Of a stretch of DNA of 13,274 nt, positions 1 through 6,205 are shown piece by piece. Source of the DNA: an uncultured Candidatus Peregrinibacteria bacterium (GTDB taxonomy: Bacteria > Patescibacteriota > Gracilibacteria > CAIRYL01); NCBI GenBank assembly GCA_903882825.1, contig CAIRYL010000087.1, positions 1 to 13,274 of the forward strand. Direction: 5' to 3'. Under the pieces are notes generated by a model, which did not search any database, was not told the DNA's origin, and was given only the letters and a program-made list of their open reading frames with translations. Every line of letters begins with the position of its first letter. Position 1 is the stretch's first letter. The translations under genes were made by a program, and so were the position numbers.

Positions 1-1717
1 CAGTTGTTGATTCATCATTATCTTGCATGTATAAGCGAGAAGCAGTAGATCCAACGCTTAATTCACCATTAGCTATGGCATTTCCCGCATTATCTACACG
101 AAATATCCAACCAGCAGTTCCACTTAAAAATCCAATGTTGTCACTATTGGCATGAATATATTTTACTCCATTTGGAGACTGATTATCCTTCATTGTAATA
201 TATGAAAAAGTATCTGCAGTATTGTTAGGATCTTTGTCTCCTACTGTTAAAGTTCCATTAGCTGTTAAATTGGTAATGTTGGCACTACTGGCAACTGTTA
301 ATGCTCCTCCCACATACGTATTTCCAGAGGAATACAATTTATCCCCATAAAAACCCGCATTTCCGTAATTTCTAATCCATTTCTCACTCGCCGGATCTAT
401 GTATGGGTAAATCCCAATTCCATGTGTTTCGCTATACCATCCCGTATTTCCTGTAGACCGAAACCAGTTACTGGTATACATACTTGGGGCACTAATATTT
501 CCAGCGACATTGGCACCTCCCGTTACAGTTAATGTTCCATTGGCGGTTAAGTTGTTAATACCACCACTAATAGTAGCCGTTCCTATTATGTCCGTATTTC
601 CCGTTACTGCTAAACCTCCATCTGCATGGGTTTTATTGTCATTGTCTACATACAAAGTCCATGCATTTCCTAAACCATTTAAAAACCCTATTTTTCCACT
701 ATTGGCATGAATAAATTTTGATTGATTATCTTTCGAATTGTCATTATCTAACATCCGAATTGTTGAAGAGTTATTGTCTCCATTATCTCTAACTTGAAGC
801 CATCCATTGGCTGTTAAGTTGTTAATACCACCAGTAATAGTCGCCGTTCCTGCTATTCCCGTATTTCCTGAAATATTTACATCATGTTGAAACGATGCGT
901 TTCCATTTGGTTTTAATCGCAGGGCATCTATCCAATTAGTCCCACCATTATAAAAATGGAATGCTAAATCTCTTTCGTTTGATACGTCTTCGCTTCCTCT
1001 ATAACTTTGGAGCCAGTATTTAGTATCGCTTGAAGATTTAAAAGATAATTGTCCAGCGTCCCATGAACCTGTAAGAGATTTTCTGGTTCCAATTTCTAGG
1101 TTTTCACCTACTTCGCCATCTCTAAAAATTCTTACTTTCTTTCCCTCCTCTGTTAAGCGAAGGGCTTCCATAAAAGCGAGTGTTGTAGGGTCATTATCTA
1201 CATAGAATGAGTTTTTAAAAAAATGGAATGCTAAATCTTTTCCTTCTCCAGATCCTCTAAAACTCATTCCCCATTTATCATCGGTATCAGATGCCATAAG
1301 TCCTATTTCCCCTGCACCGCTTGTTCCCTCTCTTGGTCTATATCCCCCTACTAAAAGATTTCCACCAATTACAAAATGGTTTGAGGTATGTGTATCAATT
1401 TGTCCTTCTTCTCCATTCTCTGCCGTTCTTTTATAAGCATATAGCCCAAGAGTTCTATTCTGTATGTCAATAATAGCATTGGTCATGGCGTTCCAGCCCT
1501 TAATAGAAACGAGTTCATTTTCTACGGCTTCGGTAAAGTTATTTCCCGCTCCAAGATTTAAATTCCCATAACCAGGGCGTGCATTTTGTTGTGGTTGTAA
1601 AAGCTCTGCAAAGCTTACACTTCCCAGTAATACTACTGATACTCCCAGAGCAATTCCTCCCAGTATTATACGAGAAGAATTCGGAAAAAGTGCGGTAACG
1701 CGACTTTTGAAGTTCAT
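1..1717 (-). CDS. Secreted repeat-rich surface protein with tail-fibre/PilV-tip-like segments (3' end missing)
   Basis: An open frame of 572 codons runs from ATG at 1717 off the left edge with no stop, so only the N-terminal part is seen. Residues 1-37 form a signal peptide: basic MNFKSR, a hydrophobic core at about 17-35, and a likely cut after SFA-37. A module is duplicated at about 141-190 and 226-271; both copies read SDT..K, RGS, DLAFHF and ALRL. After residue 280 come glycine/asparagine-rich beta repeats: NNLTANG or TNLTANG three times (about 299, 388, 482) and IHANS..IGFL twice (336, 521). Residues 418-430 (WFRSTGNTGWYSE) resemble a motif common in phage tail fibres and in the variable tips of PilV shufflon adhesins. 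No prepilin cleavage site is visible. I infer an exported adhesin or fibre. Its ligand is unknown. Confidence 0.8.
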   Translation of the reverse strand, partial: MNFKSRVTALFPNSSRIILGGIALGVSVVLLGSVSFAELLQPQQNARPGYGNLNLGAGNNFTEAVENELVSIKGWNAMTNAIIDIQNRTLGLYAYKRTAENGEEGQIDTHTSNHFVIGGNLLVGGYRPREGTSGAGEIGLMASDTDDKWGMSFRGSGEGKDLAFHFFKNSFYVDNDPTTLAFMEALRLTEEGKKVRIFRDGEVGENLEIGTRKSLTGSWDAGQLSFKSSSDTKYWLQSYRGSEDVSNERDLAFHFYNGGTNWIDALRLKPNGNASFQHDVNISGNTGIAGTATITGGINNLTANGWLQVRDNGDNNSSTIRMLDNDNSKDNQSKFIHANSGKIGFLNGLGNAWTLYVDNDNKTHADGGLAVTGNTDIIGTATISGGINNLTANGTLTVTGGANVAGNISAPSMYTSNWFRSTGNTGWYSETHGIGIYPYIDPASEKWIRNYGNAGFYGDKLYSSGNTYVGGALTVASSANITNLTANGTLTVGDKDPNNTADTFSYITMKDNQSPNGVKYIHANSDNIGFLSGTAGWIFRVDNAGNAIANGELSVGSTASRLYMQDNDESTT

Positions 1718-1757
1718 AAAAAAGAGAATAAATATTTATTTTTTTATTTGTACACCC

Positions 1758-1786
1758 CTTATAATACCAAAAAAACATTCTAAAAG
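1758..1786 (-). promoter_or_regulatory. Possible promoter of the surface-protein gene
   Basis: On the minus strand, CTTTTA (1786-1781) is followed after 17 bases by TATAAG (1763-1758), 41 bases before the ATG at 1717. The -10 is reasonable but the -35 is poor. The surrounding DNA is so AT-rich that chance matches are likely. Confidence 0.3.
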
Positions 1787-1861
1787 AAAGAGATTTTAAG
1801 AATTGGGAGATGGTTTTACAAGAGATATATGCGAGTATTAAAAACGAAGATCAACAGTTTT

Positions 1862-2869
1862 TTATTTTTTTTGATGTCCAAATATATCGTGGAGCAATGT
1901 TTCAATAGCTAAAAAAAATGGTTCAGTATTTCCGCTTATCGAAAGTCTTCCATCTTTTGTCATACTGTCTATTTCTAAAATTTTTTTATAAGCAAAAAGT
2001 ACTTTTTCTTGAGGTATCATTTTGACAATATTTTTTATTTTTTCGGCAATATAAGGGTTCAGTCCAATACTTTTTAAATCTCCGTTGTTATTTTGTACCG
2101 CTTTTCCTTTTAAAATTGTTCTAAAAGTAGATATAACGTCTCTGTTCCAAATGAGTCCTGCTTCAAAATTTTCACTTAATGCCCGAAATGCTTCTTGAAT
2201 TTGTGATGATTTTCCGCTTTGTATGGCGTTAGAAAAAGCAAAATCACCAATTTCATGTGCTGGTACGCAAAGAGATTTGATATCGTCTTCGGAAATTTTT
2301 TTTCCGGCACACAATAAACAGAGTTTTTGGATTTCTTTTTCTAAAATATCTAAAGAATGTCCTGCATAGTTTTTTAAAAATTCCGCTTCTTTCATTTCAA
2401 TATTCCCCCCCTTTTTTTTTACACGTTCAATAATCCATTCTGAAAATTTTCTCGGATTCTTTTTATCATCAAATTCTTCAAATCTTTCTACTTTTTTTAC
2501 GGTTTTTTCCATTTCTGTAAAAATTTTAGAGCGACGATCAGGATTTATACTCGAAAAAATAAGAACTACCGTTTCTGGAATATTTTGAAGTGATTTTACA
2601 AAAGCAAAACATTCTGCCCTTTTTTCCTCAGACAAAGAAGGAGTGGGAGAAGGTGGGAAATTGGTAATAAATAAGATTCGTTTTTCACTAAATAGAGGAG
2701 GGGAAAATGCTTCATTTTTTATTTCTGCAATAGAAGTTTCACTAAATGAAATCTGTGATACTGCGAAATCTCCGTATTTTTTAATGGCTCCATTTTTTAA
2801 ATTTTCGATATATTCACGCAAGAGAAATTCTTCAGGACCGATGGCAAGAAAAACTCCTGGAACAGTCAT
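1862..2869 (-). CDS. holA: DNA polymerase III subunit delta (clamp loader)
   Basis: The delta subunit opens the sliding clamp as part of the clamp-loader complex. The protein has the family layout: an N-terminal AAA+-like fold beginning VFLAIGPEEFLLREYI, a central region with RKFSEWIIERVKKKGGNIE and LDILEKEIQKL, and a C-terminal helical collar domain (EAFRALSENFEAGLIWNRDV...TFRTILKGKAVQ). Length is 335 residues from ATG 2869, normal for HolA. A GTG nine codons upstream (2896) is in frame, but it would add a hydrophobic LFIIYKIF stretch atypical of the family, so I prefer the ATG. Neither start has a ribosome binding site. It is divergent from the GT-B gene at 3027. Sequence identity to model HolA is low, as is usual for this family. 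Confidence 0.88.
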   Translation of the reverse strand: MTVPGVFLAIGPEEFLLREYIENLKNGAIKKYGDFAVSQISFSETSIAEIKNEAFSPPLFSEKRILFITNFPPSPTPSLSEEKRAECFAFVKSLQNIPETVVLIFSSINPDRRSKIFTEMEKTVKKVERFEEFDDKKNPRKFSEWIIERVKKKGGNIEMKEAEFLKNYAGHSLDILEKEIQKLCLLCAGKKISEDDIKSLCVPAHEIGDFAFSNAIQSGKSSQIQEAFRALSENFEAGLIWNRDVISTFRTILKGKAVQNNNGDLKSIGLNPYIAEKIKNIVKMIPQEKVLFAYKKILEIDSMTKDGRLSISGNTEPFFLAIETLLHDIFGHQKK

Positions 2870-2971
2870 AAAAATTTTATAAATAATAAATAACACTCTG
2901 TACTGTACCAGTTTCCTGTTTCTGAAAATATATCTTTTCCATATTTTTCATGTTTTTGCAAATGAAGTCGA

Positions 2972-3000
2972 TTGCGATTCTCTTTTTTTTTTGATACTAT
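2972..3000 (+). promoter_or_regulatory. Sigma-70-type promoter of the GT-B lobe gene
   Basis: TTGCGA (2972-2977), a 17-base spacer and TACTAT (2995-3000). Transcription would start near 3007, giving a leader of about 20 bases before ATG 3027 with no ribosome binding site. Confidence 0.6.
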
Positions 3001-3026
3001 AGAAAGATTTTTAACAACAAATACCA

Positions 3027-3695
3027 ATGACACCTTCTGTAACCACTTCTGACACGAAAGAATCAGATATTGCAGTTTTAGAGAATCTTGTTGATATTCC
3101 TCTTCAACCGGTTTCTATAAAAAAAGATTTTATAGAAGAAAAAGAGGATTTTCAAAAAAAATATAAAATAGAAAGAGATAAAAAAAGATTTTTAGTAGGT
3201 ATCGTTACGCCTCTTTTTGAAGAATATAATGCAGAAATGATTATAGATATTCTTCCCGGACTTTCTGAAATGGGTGCCCAAATTGCTTTTCGAGCAAATG
3301 CCTCAGAACACTACAAAGATATACTTTTAGCTTTTCAAAAAGATCATACTGATAGATGTGTAATAGTTGCGGACCACCAATATCACGAAATTTTAAGGGC
3401 TTCAGACGCAGTTATTTTCTTTTCTCATACACCAGAAATAATGAAAGATGATTTACAAATAGCACTCACAAATGGCGTTATTCCTATTGCCCCCGCGCCT
3501 TTTGTTCCTCGTTTTTTAGAAGATTATAATCCAAATCTCGAAATTGGAAATTCCTTTTTGTATCCTTTTCTTTCTCCTTGGTCACTTTTTGGAGCACTGG
3601 TACGTACGTACGAAAATTATAGATTTCCGTATGATTGGAAAAATATTAAAAAGTCAGCTGAAAAAACAGAGTTTGAAGAACCTTTTGAAGAATAA
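3027..3695 (+). CDS. Orphan, degenerate GT-B C-terminal lobe related to glycogen/starch synthase
   Basis: A 222-residue protein. After a charged, probably disordered N-terminus (1-53), residues 54-205 follow the C-terminal lobe of GT5 glycogen synthases in order: RFLVGIVTPLFEEYNAEMII (usual 'sRL..qKG'), DILPGLSEMGAQIAF, YHEILRASDAVIFFSHTPE (usual 'h.iyagaD.ilmPSrfEP'), ALTNGVIPIA (usual 'YGtvPiv'), EDYNPNLEIGNSFLY, and ALVRTYENYRFPYDWKNI. The N-terminal ADP-glucose lobe is absent (GlgA is about 480 residues). The catalytic PSRFEPCGL loop is degraded to FSHTPEIMKDDL, so catalysis is unlikely. The role may be regulatory or structural. No sugar-metabolism genes are nearby. Family assignment is by eye and moderately secure. 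Confidence 0.65.
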   Translation: MTPSVTTSDTKESDIAVLENLVDIPLQPVSIKKDFIEEKEDFQKKYKIERDKKRFLVGIVTPLFEEYNAEMIIDILPGLSEMGAQIAFRANASEHYKDILLAFQKDHTDRCVIVADHQYHEILRASDAVIFFSHTPEIMKDDLQIALTNGVIPIAPAPFVPRFLEDYNPNLEIGNSFLYPFLSPWSLFGALVRTYENYRFPYDWKNIKKSAEKTEFEEPFEE

Positions 3696-3807
3696 AAATT
3701 TCAATAAAACGTAGAAAAATCTTCTCTAGAAGAAATGAAGAAAAGCATACTTGCCGATTTTTTAAAAACACGCCACACTACTGCTGACGATTTTTTGTTT
3801 TATTGCT

Positions 3808-4410
3808 ATGCACTTAGAACTTACTTGGGATCTGGTGATTCTTCTGTTCTTCGTTCTTATTGGGACATATAGTTTTATGATTGGGAAACACAGAACGATG
3901 AAAGTGATTATTGGAGGATATATGTCTCTTATTTTAGCGGATTCTATTGGGAGTATTTTACAAATGTATGTTTTAGGAAAAAGTTCACTCGTGGTACAAA
4001 CGTTGTCGGTATACGCGGGACTTTTAGGGATTGAGCTGGGGAGTGATGGAATTACCACCCTTATTATTGTAAAAATAATGCTCTTTATTATTTTTATGGT
4101 ATTTTTAACGATAAAAGCTCCATTTGAAGCGGATATTCCCAAAACATCAAACGCTTTTGCAGATTTTCTTATTCATTTGTTTTATTCACTTTTATCAGGC
4201 GTGTTTATTGTTACTACATTTTTACGTCTTCTTTCTGGAGATCCTATTATTGCTATTGGAGGAGGAATTTCGGAAAGTAATTTATTACAAATATCCGAAG
4301 GATCACAGGTGGTAGCACTTATTGTAAAAAATTATGAAATATGGTTTTGTATACCAGGTATTTTTGTAATTCTGGCAAATTTTATTCCGAAAGGTGAAAC
4401 AAAAGCATAA
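3808..4410 (+). CDS. Multi-pass membrane protein of unknown function (CvpA-like N-terminus)
   Basis: A 200-residue protein with probable membrane segments at about 7-24, 31-50, 84-103, 118-140 and 176-192, and a basic loop GKHRTMK (26-32). The opening TWDLVILLFFVLIGTYSFMIG is reminiscent of CvpA-like proteins and of unnamed CPR membrane proteins, but I cannot place the rest. A loop with GDPIIAIGGGISESNLLQISEG (about 144-165) separates the last two segments. The ATG at 3808 is the only early in-frame ATG; it has no ribosome binding site. The gene lies 112 bases after the GT-B lobe gene with no clear terminator between, so the two may be co-transcribed. Confidence 0.72.
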   Translation: MHLELTWDLVILLFFVLIGTYSFMIGKHRTMKVIIGGYMSLILADSIGSILQMYVLGKSSLVVQTLSVYAGLLGIELGSDGITTLIIVKIMLFIIFMVFLTIKAPFEADIPKTSNAFADFLIHLFYSLLSGVFIVTTFLRLLSGDPIIAIGGGISESNLLQISEGSQVVALIVKNYEIWFCIPGIFVILANFIPKGETKA

Positions 4411-4418
4411 TAATTGTC

Positions 4419-4447
4419 TTGCTCACGCTCAAGAGGTTCGCTACACT
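4419..4447 (+). promoter_or_regulatory. Promoter of the tRNA-Lys/tRNA-Glu unit
   Basis: TTGCTC (4419-4424), a 17-base spacer and TACACT (4442-4447). They are followed by a GC-rich discriminator (CGCCCAG), which is unusual in this AT-rich window but typical of stable-RNA promoters. The expected start at about 4454 is some 14 bases before tRNA-Lys. Confidence 0.6.
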
Positions 4448-4467
4448 CGCCCAGCTACCGTTTTTTT

Positions 4468-4542
4468 GGGTGAGTAGCTCAGTGGTAGAGCAGTAGCCTT
4501 TTAAGCTATTGGCCGCGGGTTCGATCCCCGCCTCACCCACCA
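4468..4542 (+). tRNA. tRNA-Lys (anticodon UUU), CCA encoded
   Basis: A complete cloverleaf. The acceptor GGGTGAG pairs with CTCACCC (7 bp). The D-arm is GCTC/GAGC with loop AGTGGTA. The anticodon arm is GTAGC-CTTTTAA-GCTAT, giving anticodon TTT, with one G-U pair. The variable loop has five bases and the T-arm is GCGGG-TTCGATC-CCCGC. The discriminator is A and the CCA end is encoded. Confidence 0.97.
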
Positions 4543-4570
4543 TAAAAATGGTACAAAAAAAGAGAAATAA

Positions 4571-4593
4571 CGAGAAAAATGTATATTTTCTCG
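4571..4593 (+). other. Hairpin between the two tRNA genes
   Basis: CGAGAAAA (4571-4578) and TTTTCTCG (4586-4593) form a perfect 8-bp stem with a 7-base loop, five bases before tRNA-Glu. It is followed by only CTTT, so it is more likely a processing or spacer structure than a terminator. Confidence 0.5.
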
Positions 4594-4597
4594 CTTT

Positions 4598-4672
4598 GGC
4601 CCGTTCGTCTAGTGGTCAGGACGTCAGGTTTTCATCCTGGTAACAGCAGTTCGATTCTGCTACGGGCTACCA
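4598..4672 (+). tRNA. tRNA-Glu (anticodon UUC), CCA encoded
   Basis: A complete cloverleaf. The acceptor GGCCCGT pairs with ACGGGCT, with G1-U72 as a wobble pair. The D-arm is GTCT/GGAC. The anticodon arm is TCAGG-TTTTCAT-CCTGG, giving anticodon TTC. The T-arm is AGCAG-TTCGATT-CTGCT. The discriminator is A and the CCA end is encoded. It lies 55 bases after tRNA-Lys and is probably in the same transcript. Confidence 0.97.
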
Positions 4673-4686
4673 TCGCATAAAAATGG

Positions 4687-4717
4687 CAATTCAAGCACTA
4701 CTTGAGTTGTTTTTTTT
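4687..4717 (+). terminator. Intrinsic terminator of the tRNA unit
   Basis: CAATTCAAG (4687-4695) pairs with CTTGAGTTG (4701-4709) in a 9-bp stem (one G-U pair) with a CACTA loop. Eight T's follow directly (4710-4717), 14 bases after the CCA end of tRNA-Glu. Confidence 0.82.
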
Positions 4718-4764
4718 GGGCTGTATCTCTTTTCTTTGTGTCTAAAAAATGTTCGAGAGATTCC

Positions 4765-4799
4765 TTCGTTGGGTGGTACTTGCAGTACCACCCAACGAA
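4765..4799. terminator. Perfect 16-bp hairpin, probable bidirectional terminator
   Basis: TTCGTTGGGTGGTACT (4765-4780) and AGTACCACCCAACGAA (4784-4799) are exact inverse complements around a TGC loop. On the plus strand TTCTTATTTTTT follows, a usable T-tract. On the minus strand the nearest T-run is about 13 bases away. The hairpin lies between the plus-strand tRNA unit and the end of the minus-strand ccdA gene, where a convergent terminator is expected. Its stem is longer and more GC-rich than needed. Confidence 0.6.
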
Positions 4800-4847
4800 T
4801 TCTTATTTTTTCCCGCATTTTTGGCACATGAAAAATTTATTTTTGGT

Positions 4848-5567
4848 TTAGAAAAAGCTTTTCATTGCTTCTTCTATTTCAACCGGACCTCCATATCCTA
4901 GATCTAAAATGGCACTTTCTAGCTTTTTATCAAGTCCAGACATAATAGCAAATCCTGTAATAAGCAAAAGAATCCCCAACGATTTTTTAAGCCAACCATT
5001 TGGATTTGCAACAAAATGAAATTTTCGTACTACTGTTTGTCCACCCATTGCAATTATAAATAATATTAATGAAAGTCCAAAAGTATACGCAAAAAGATTG
5101 ATGATTCCGAGTGTAAAACTTGCTGGTAAAATAATAGCTATAATAACCGCATACGTAGGAGAACAAGTTGTAAAAACCGGTCCCAGTGCCATCCCTAAAA
5201 GGATGGCACTTTTCATACTTTGTTCTTTTGCATTTTTTTGAAGTGCATTTTGATCTCCATGAATTCTGAAAAAAGTAGTTATTTTCCCCCATGCAAAAGG
5301 AAAAATCATGGTGAGTCCAAATATAAATAAAATACCGCCAGAAATACTGGTCCAAAACGTGTTTGGAACGCTTATAAACAGGGTAGTTGCTTTTAAAGCG
5401 ATACTAAAAAGTATTACAGAAAATCCTAAAGACGTAATAATAATACTTGGTCGAATCATGTTTTTTTCACCTAAACTCCCGCCTAAAATAACAGGGAGAA
5501 AAGTGAGTACACATGGTGCAAGAACGGTGAATACTCCTGCAAAAAAGGAAGGAATAAGAAATGACAT
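4848..5567 (-). CDS. ccdA: CcdA/DsbD-type membrane thiol-disulfide electron transporter
   Basis: A 239-residue, six-helix-type membrane protein that carries reducing electrons from cytoplasmic thioredoxin across the membrane to extracytoplasmic thiol proteins. Both redox cysteines sit in the expected intramembrane contexts: LAPCVLTFLPVILGG (C19) and GPVFTTCSPTYAV (C135). Membrane segments are at about 4-29, 40-62, 72-93, 119-147, 152-176 and 195-210. The C-terminal tail GYGGPVEIEEAMKSFF is short and hydrophilic. The start lies 2 bases after the stop of the thioredoxin-like lipoprotein gene, so the two are one operon and probably translationally coupled. The lipoprotein is the likely electron acceptor. 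Confidence 0.88.
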   Translation of the reverse strand: MSFLIPSFFAGVFTVLAPCVLTFLPVILGGSLGEKNMIRPSIIITSLGFSVILFSIALKATTLFISVPNTFWTSISGGILFIFGLTMIFPFAWGKITTFFRIHGDQNALQKNAKEQSMKSAILLGMALGPVFTTCSPTYAVIIAIILPASFTLGIINLFAYTFGLSLILFIIAMGGQTVVRKFHFVANPNGWLKKSLGILLLITGFAIMSGLDKKLESAILDLGYGGPVEIEEAMKSFF

Positions 5568-5569
5568 AT

Positions 5570-6100
5570 TTATTGAGGAAATGATGTATCGATAAGATTT
5601 TTAAGGGGAGTAATGGTTTTAAAATCTCCAATTCGTCCGACTTCTTTTCCGGTAGAATCTAAAACAACTACAATGGATTGCATGGTGATTCCATATTTTT
5701 GTTTCAAAGATGTTTCTTGGTCATAATCTACCTTTAAAATAACGGTTCCTTTTGGTAAATCCGAAATATTTGCGGTGATGATTTCATTTTCTAGCCGACA
5801 AGTAGGACACCAACTGGCATGAAAGAAAAGAGCTACAGGACTTTTTCCAATAAGTGTGTTTGCTAAAGACTCTGAGTAAGGAAGGTACTGGGCTTCTGAT
5901 ACAGCTCCTGATACAGCTGGAGGAGGAGAAAGAGGTTCGTTTTTTACCATCGGAGTTTTTTCAATATTTGTATTTTGGGGGACAGCTGAAAGAGGTTGCT
6001 TTTCTGGAGATGTGCCCGGAAGAAGGCTACATCCAGAAACAGTGCTGAATATCGCAATGGCTATCACCAAAAATAAAGCCGGGAAAATTGTTCGTTTCAT
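5570..6100 (-). CDS. Thioredoxin-like (TlpA-type) lipoprotein
   Basis: A 176-residue exported protein. A lipoprotein signal (MKRT, hydrophobic 5-19, lipobox VSGC with C24) is followed by a Pro/Ser/Thr-rich linker to about 70. The thioredoxin fold covers 75-172, with active site ASWCPTC (C98, C101), the VDYDQE strand region and KQKYGI. The expected cis-proline ('...IPT...') is missing: the segment reads YGITMQSIVVVLD, with Ser142 at the usual Pro site. This is notable because cis-Pro is nearly universal in thioredoxins. The CcdA partner lies directly downstream and a CRP-type promoter upstream. The likely role is keeping extracytoplasmic thiols reduced. Its specific clients are unknown. Confidence 0.87.
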   Translation of the reverse strand: MKRTIFPALFLVIAIAIFSTVSGCSLLPGTSPEKQPLSAVPQNTNIEKTPMVKNEPLSPPPAVSGAVSEAQYLPYSESLANTLIGKSPVALFFHASWCPTCRLENEIITANISDLPKGTVILKVDYDQETSLKQKYGITMQSIVVVLDSTGKEVGRIGDFKTITPLKNLIDTSFPQ

Positions 6101-6127
6101 AAAAAAAGGGTAAAAGAATGAAGAACA

Positions 6128-6156
6128 GATATATTATGGCAAAAAAATCTCTACAA
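6128..6156 (-). promoter_or_regulatory. Promoter of the thioredoxin-lipoprotein/ccdA operon
   Basis: On the minus strand, TTGTAG (6156-6151), a 17-base spacer and TATATC (6133-6128). The expected start is near 6121, giving a leader of about 20 bases to ATG 6100. The CRP-like site ends 3 bases upstream of the -35. Confidence 0.6.
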
Positions 6157-6159
6157 ATC

Positions 6160-6175
6160 TGTGACGGTCATCACT
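6160..6175. promoter_or_regulatory. CRP-type operator
   Basis: TGTGA-CGGTCA-TCACT matches the Crp consensus TGTGA-N6-TCACA at 9 of 10 positions. Its centre is about 46 bases upstream of the predicted start, close to class II activator geometry. The neighbouring Crp-family gene (6206-6859) has the recognition helix expected to read TGTGA. Confidence 0.68.
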
Positions 6176-6205
6176 AGAAAATTATAGTTTTTTATTTTGT
6201 ATTTA

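Noticed and set aside
510..710. Plus-strand frame within the surface-protein gene
   Set aside because: Antisense shadow of a continuous 572-codon minus-strand frame with a signal peptide and protein repeats.
255..830. Regular repeats that could suggest a CRISPR array
   Set aside because: The repeats are imperfect, unevenly spaced and translate in frame to the LTANG and IHANS protein repeats.
3721..3745. Small inverted repeat TCTTC-TCTA-GAAGA after the GT-B lobe gene as a terminator
   Set aside because: Only five pairs and no T-tract follows.
3735..3872. 45-codon plus-strand frame (MKKSILADFLKTRHTTADD...) before the membrane protein
   Set aside because: It overlaps the first 65 bases of the membrane protein gene, has no ribosome binding site or recognisable family, and its second half merely shadows that gene.
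4768..4795. T-box-like sequence: GGGTGGTAC within the strong hairpin on either strand
   Set aside because: The conserved T-box run needs AGGGTGGnACCGCG and a downstream aminoacyl or amino-acid gene. Here the match breaks after GGTAC, no stem I is visible, and no suitable gene follows on either strand.
4829..4855. Minus-strand MCQKCGKK mini-frame downstream of ccdA
   Set aside because: Eight codons only. Its CxxC could hint at a zinc-ribbon remnant, but it is too short to support.
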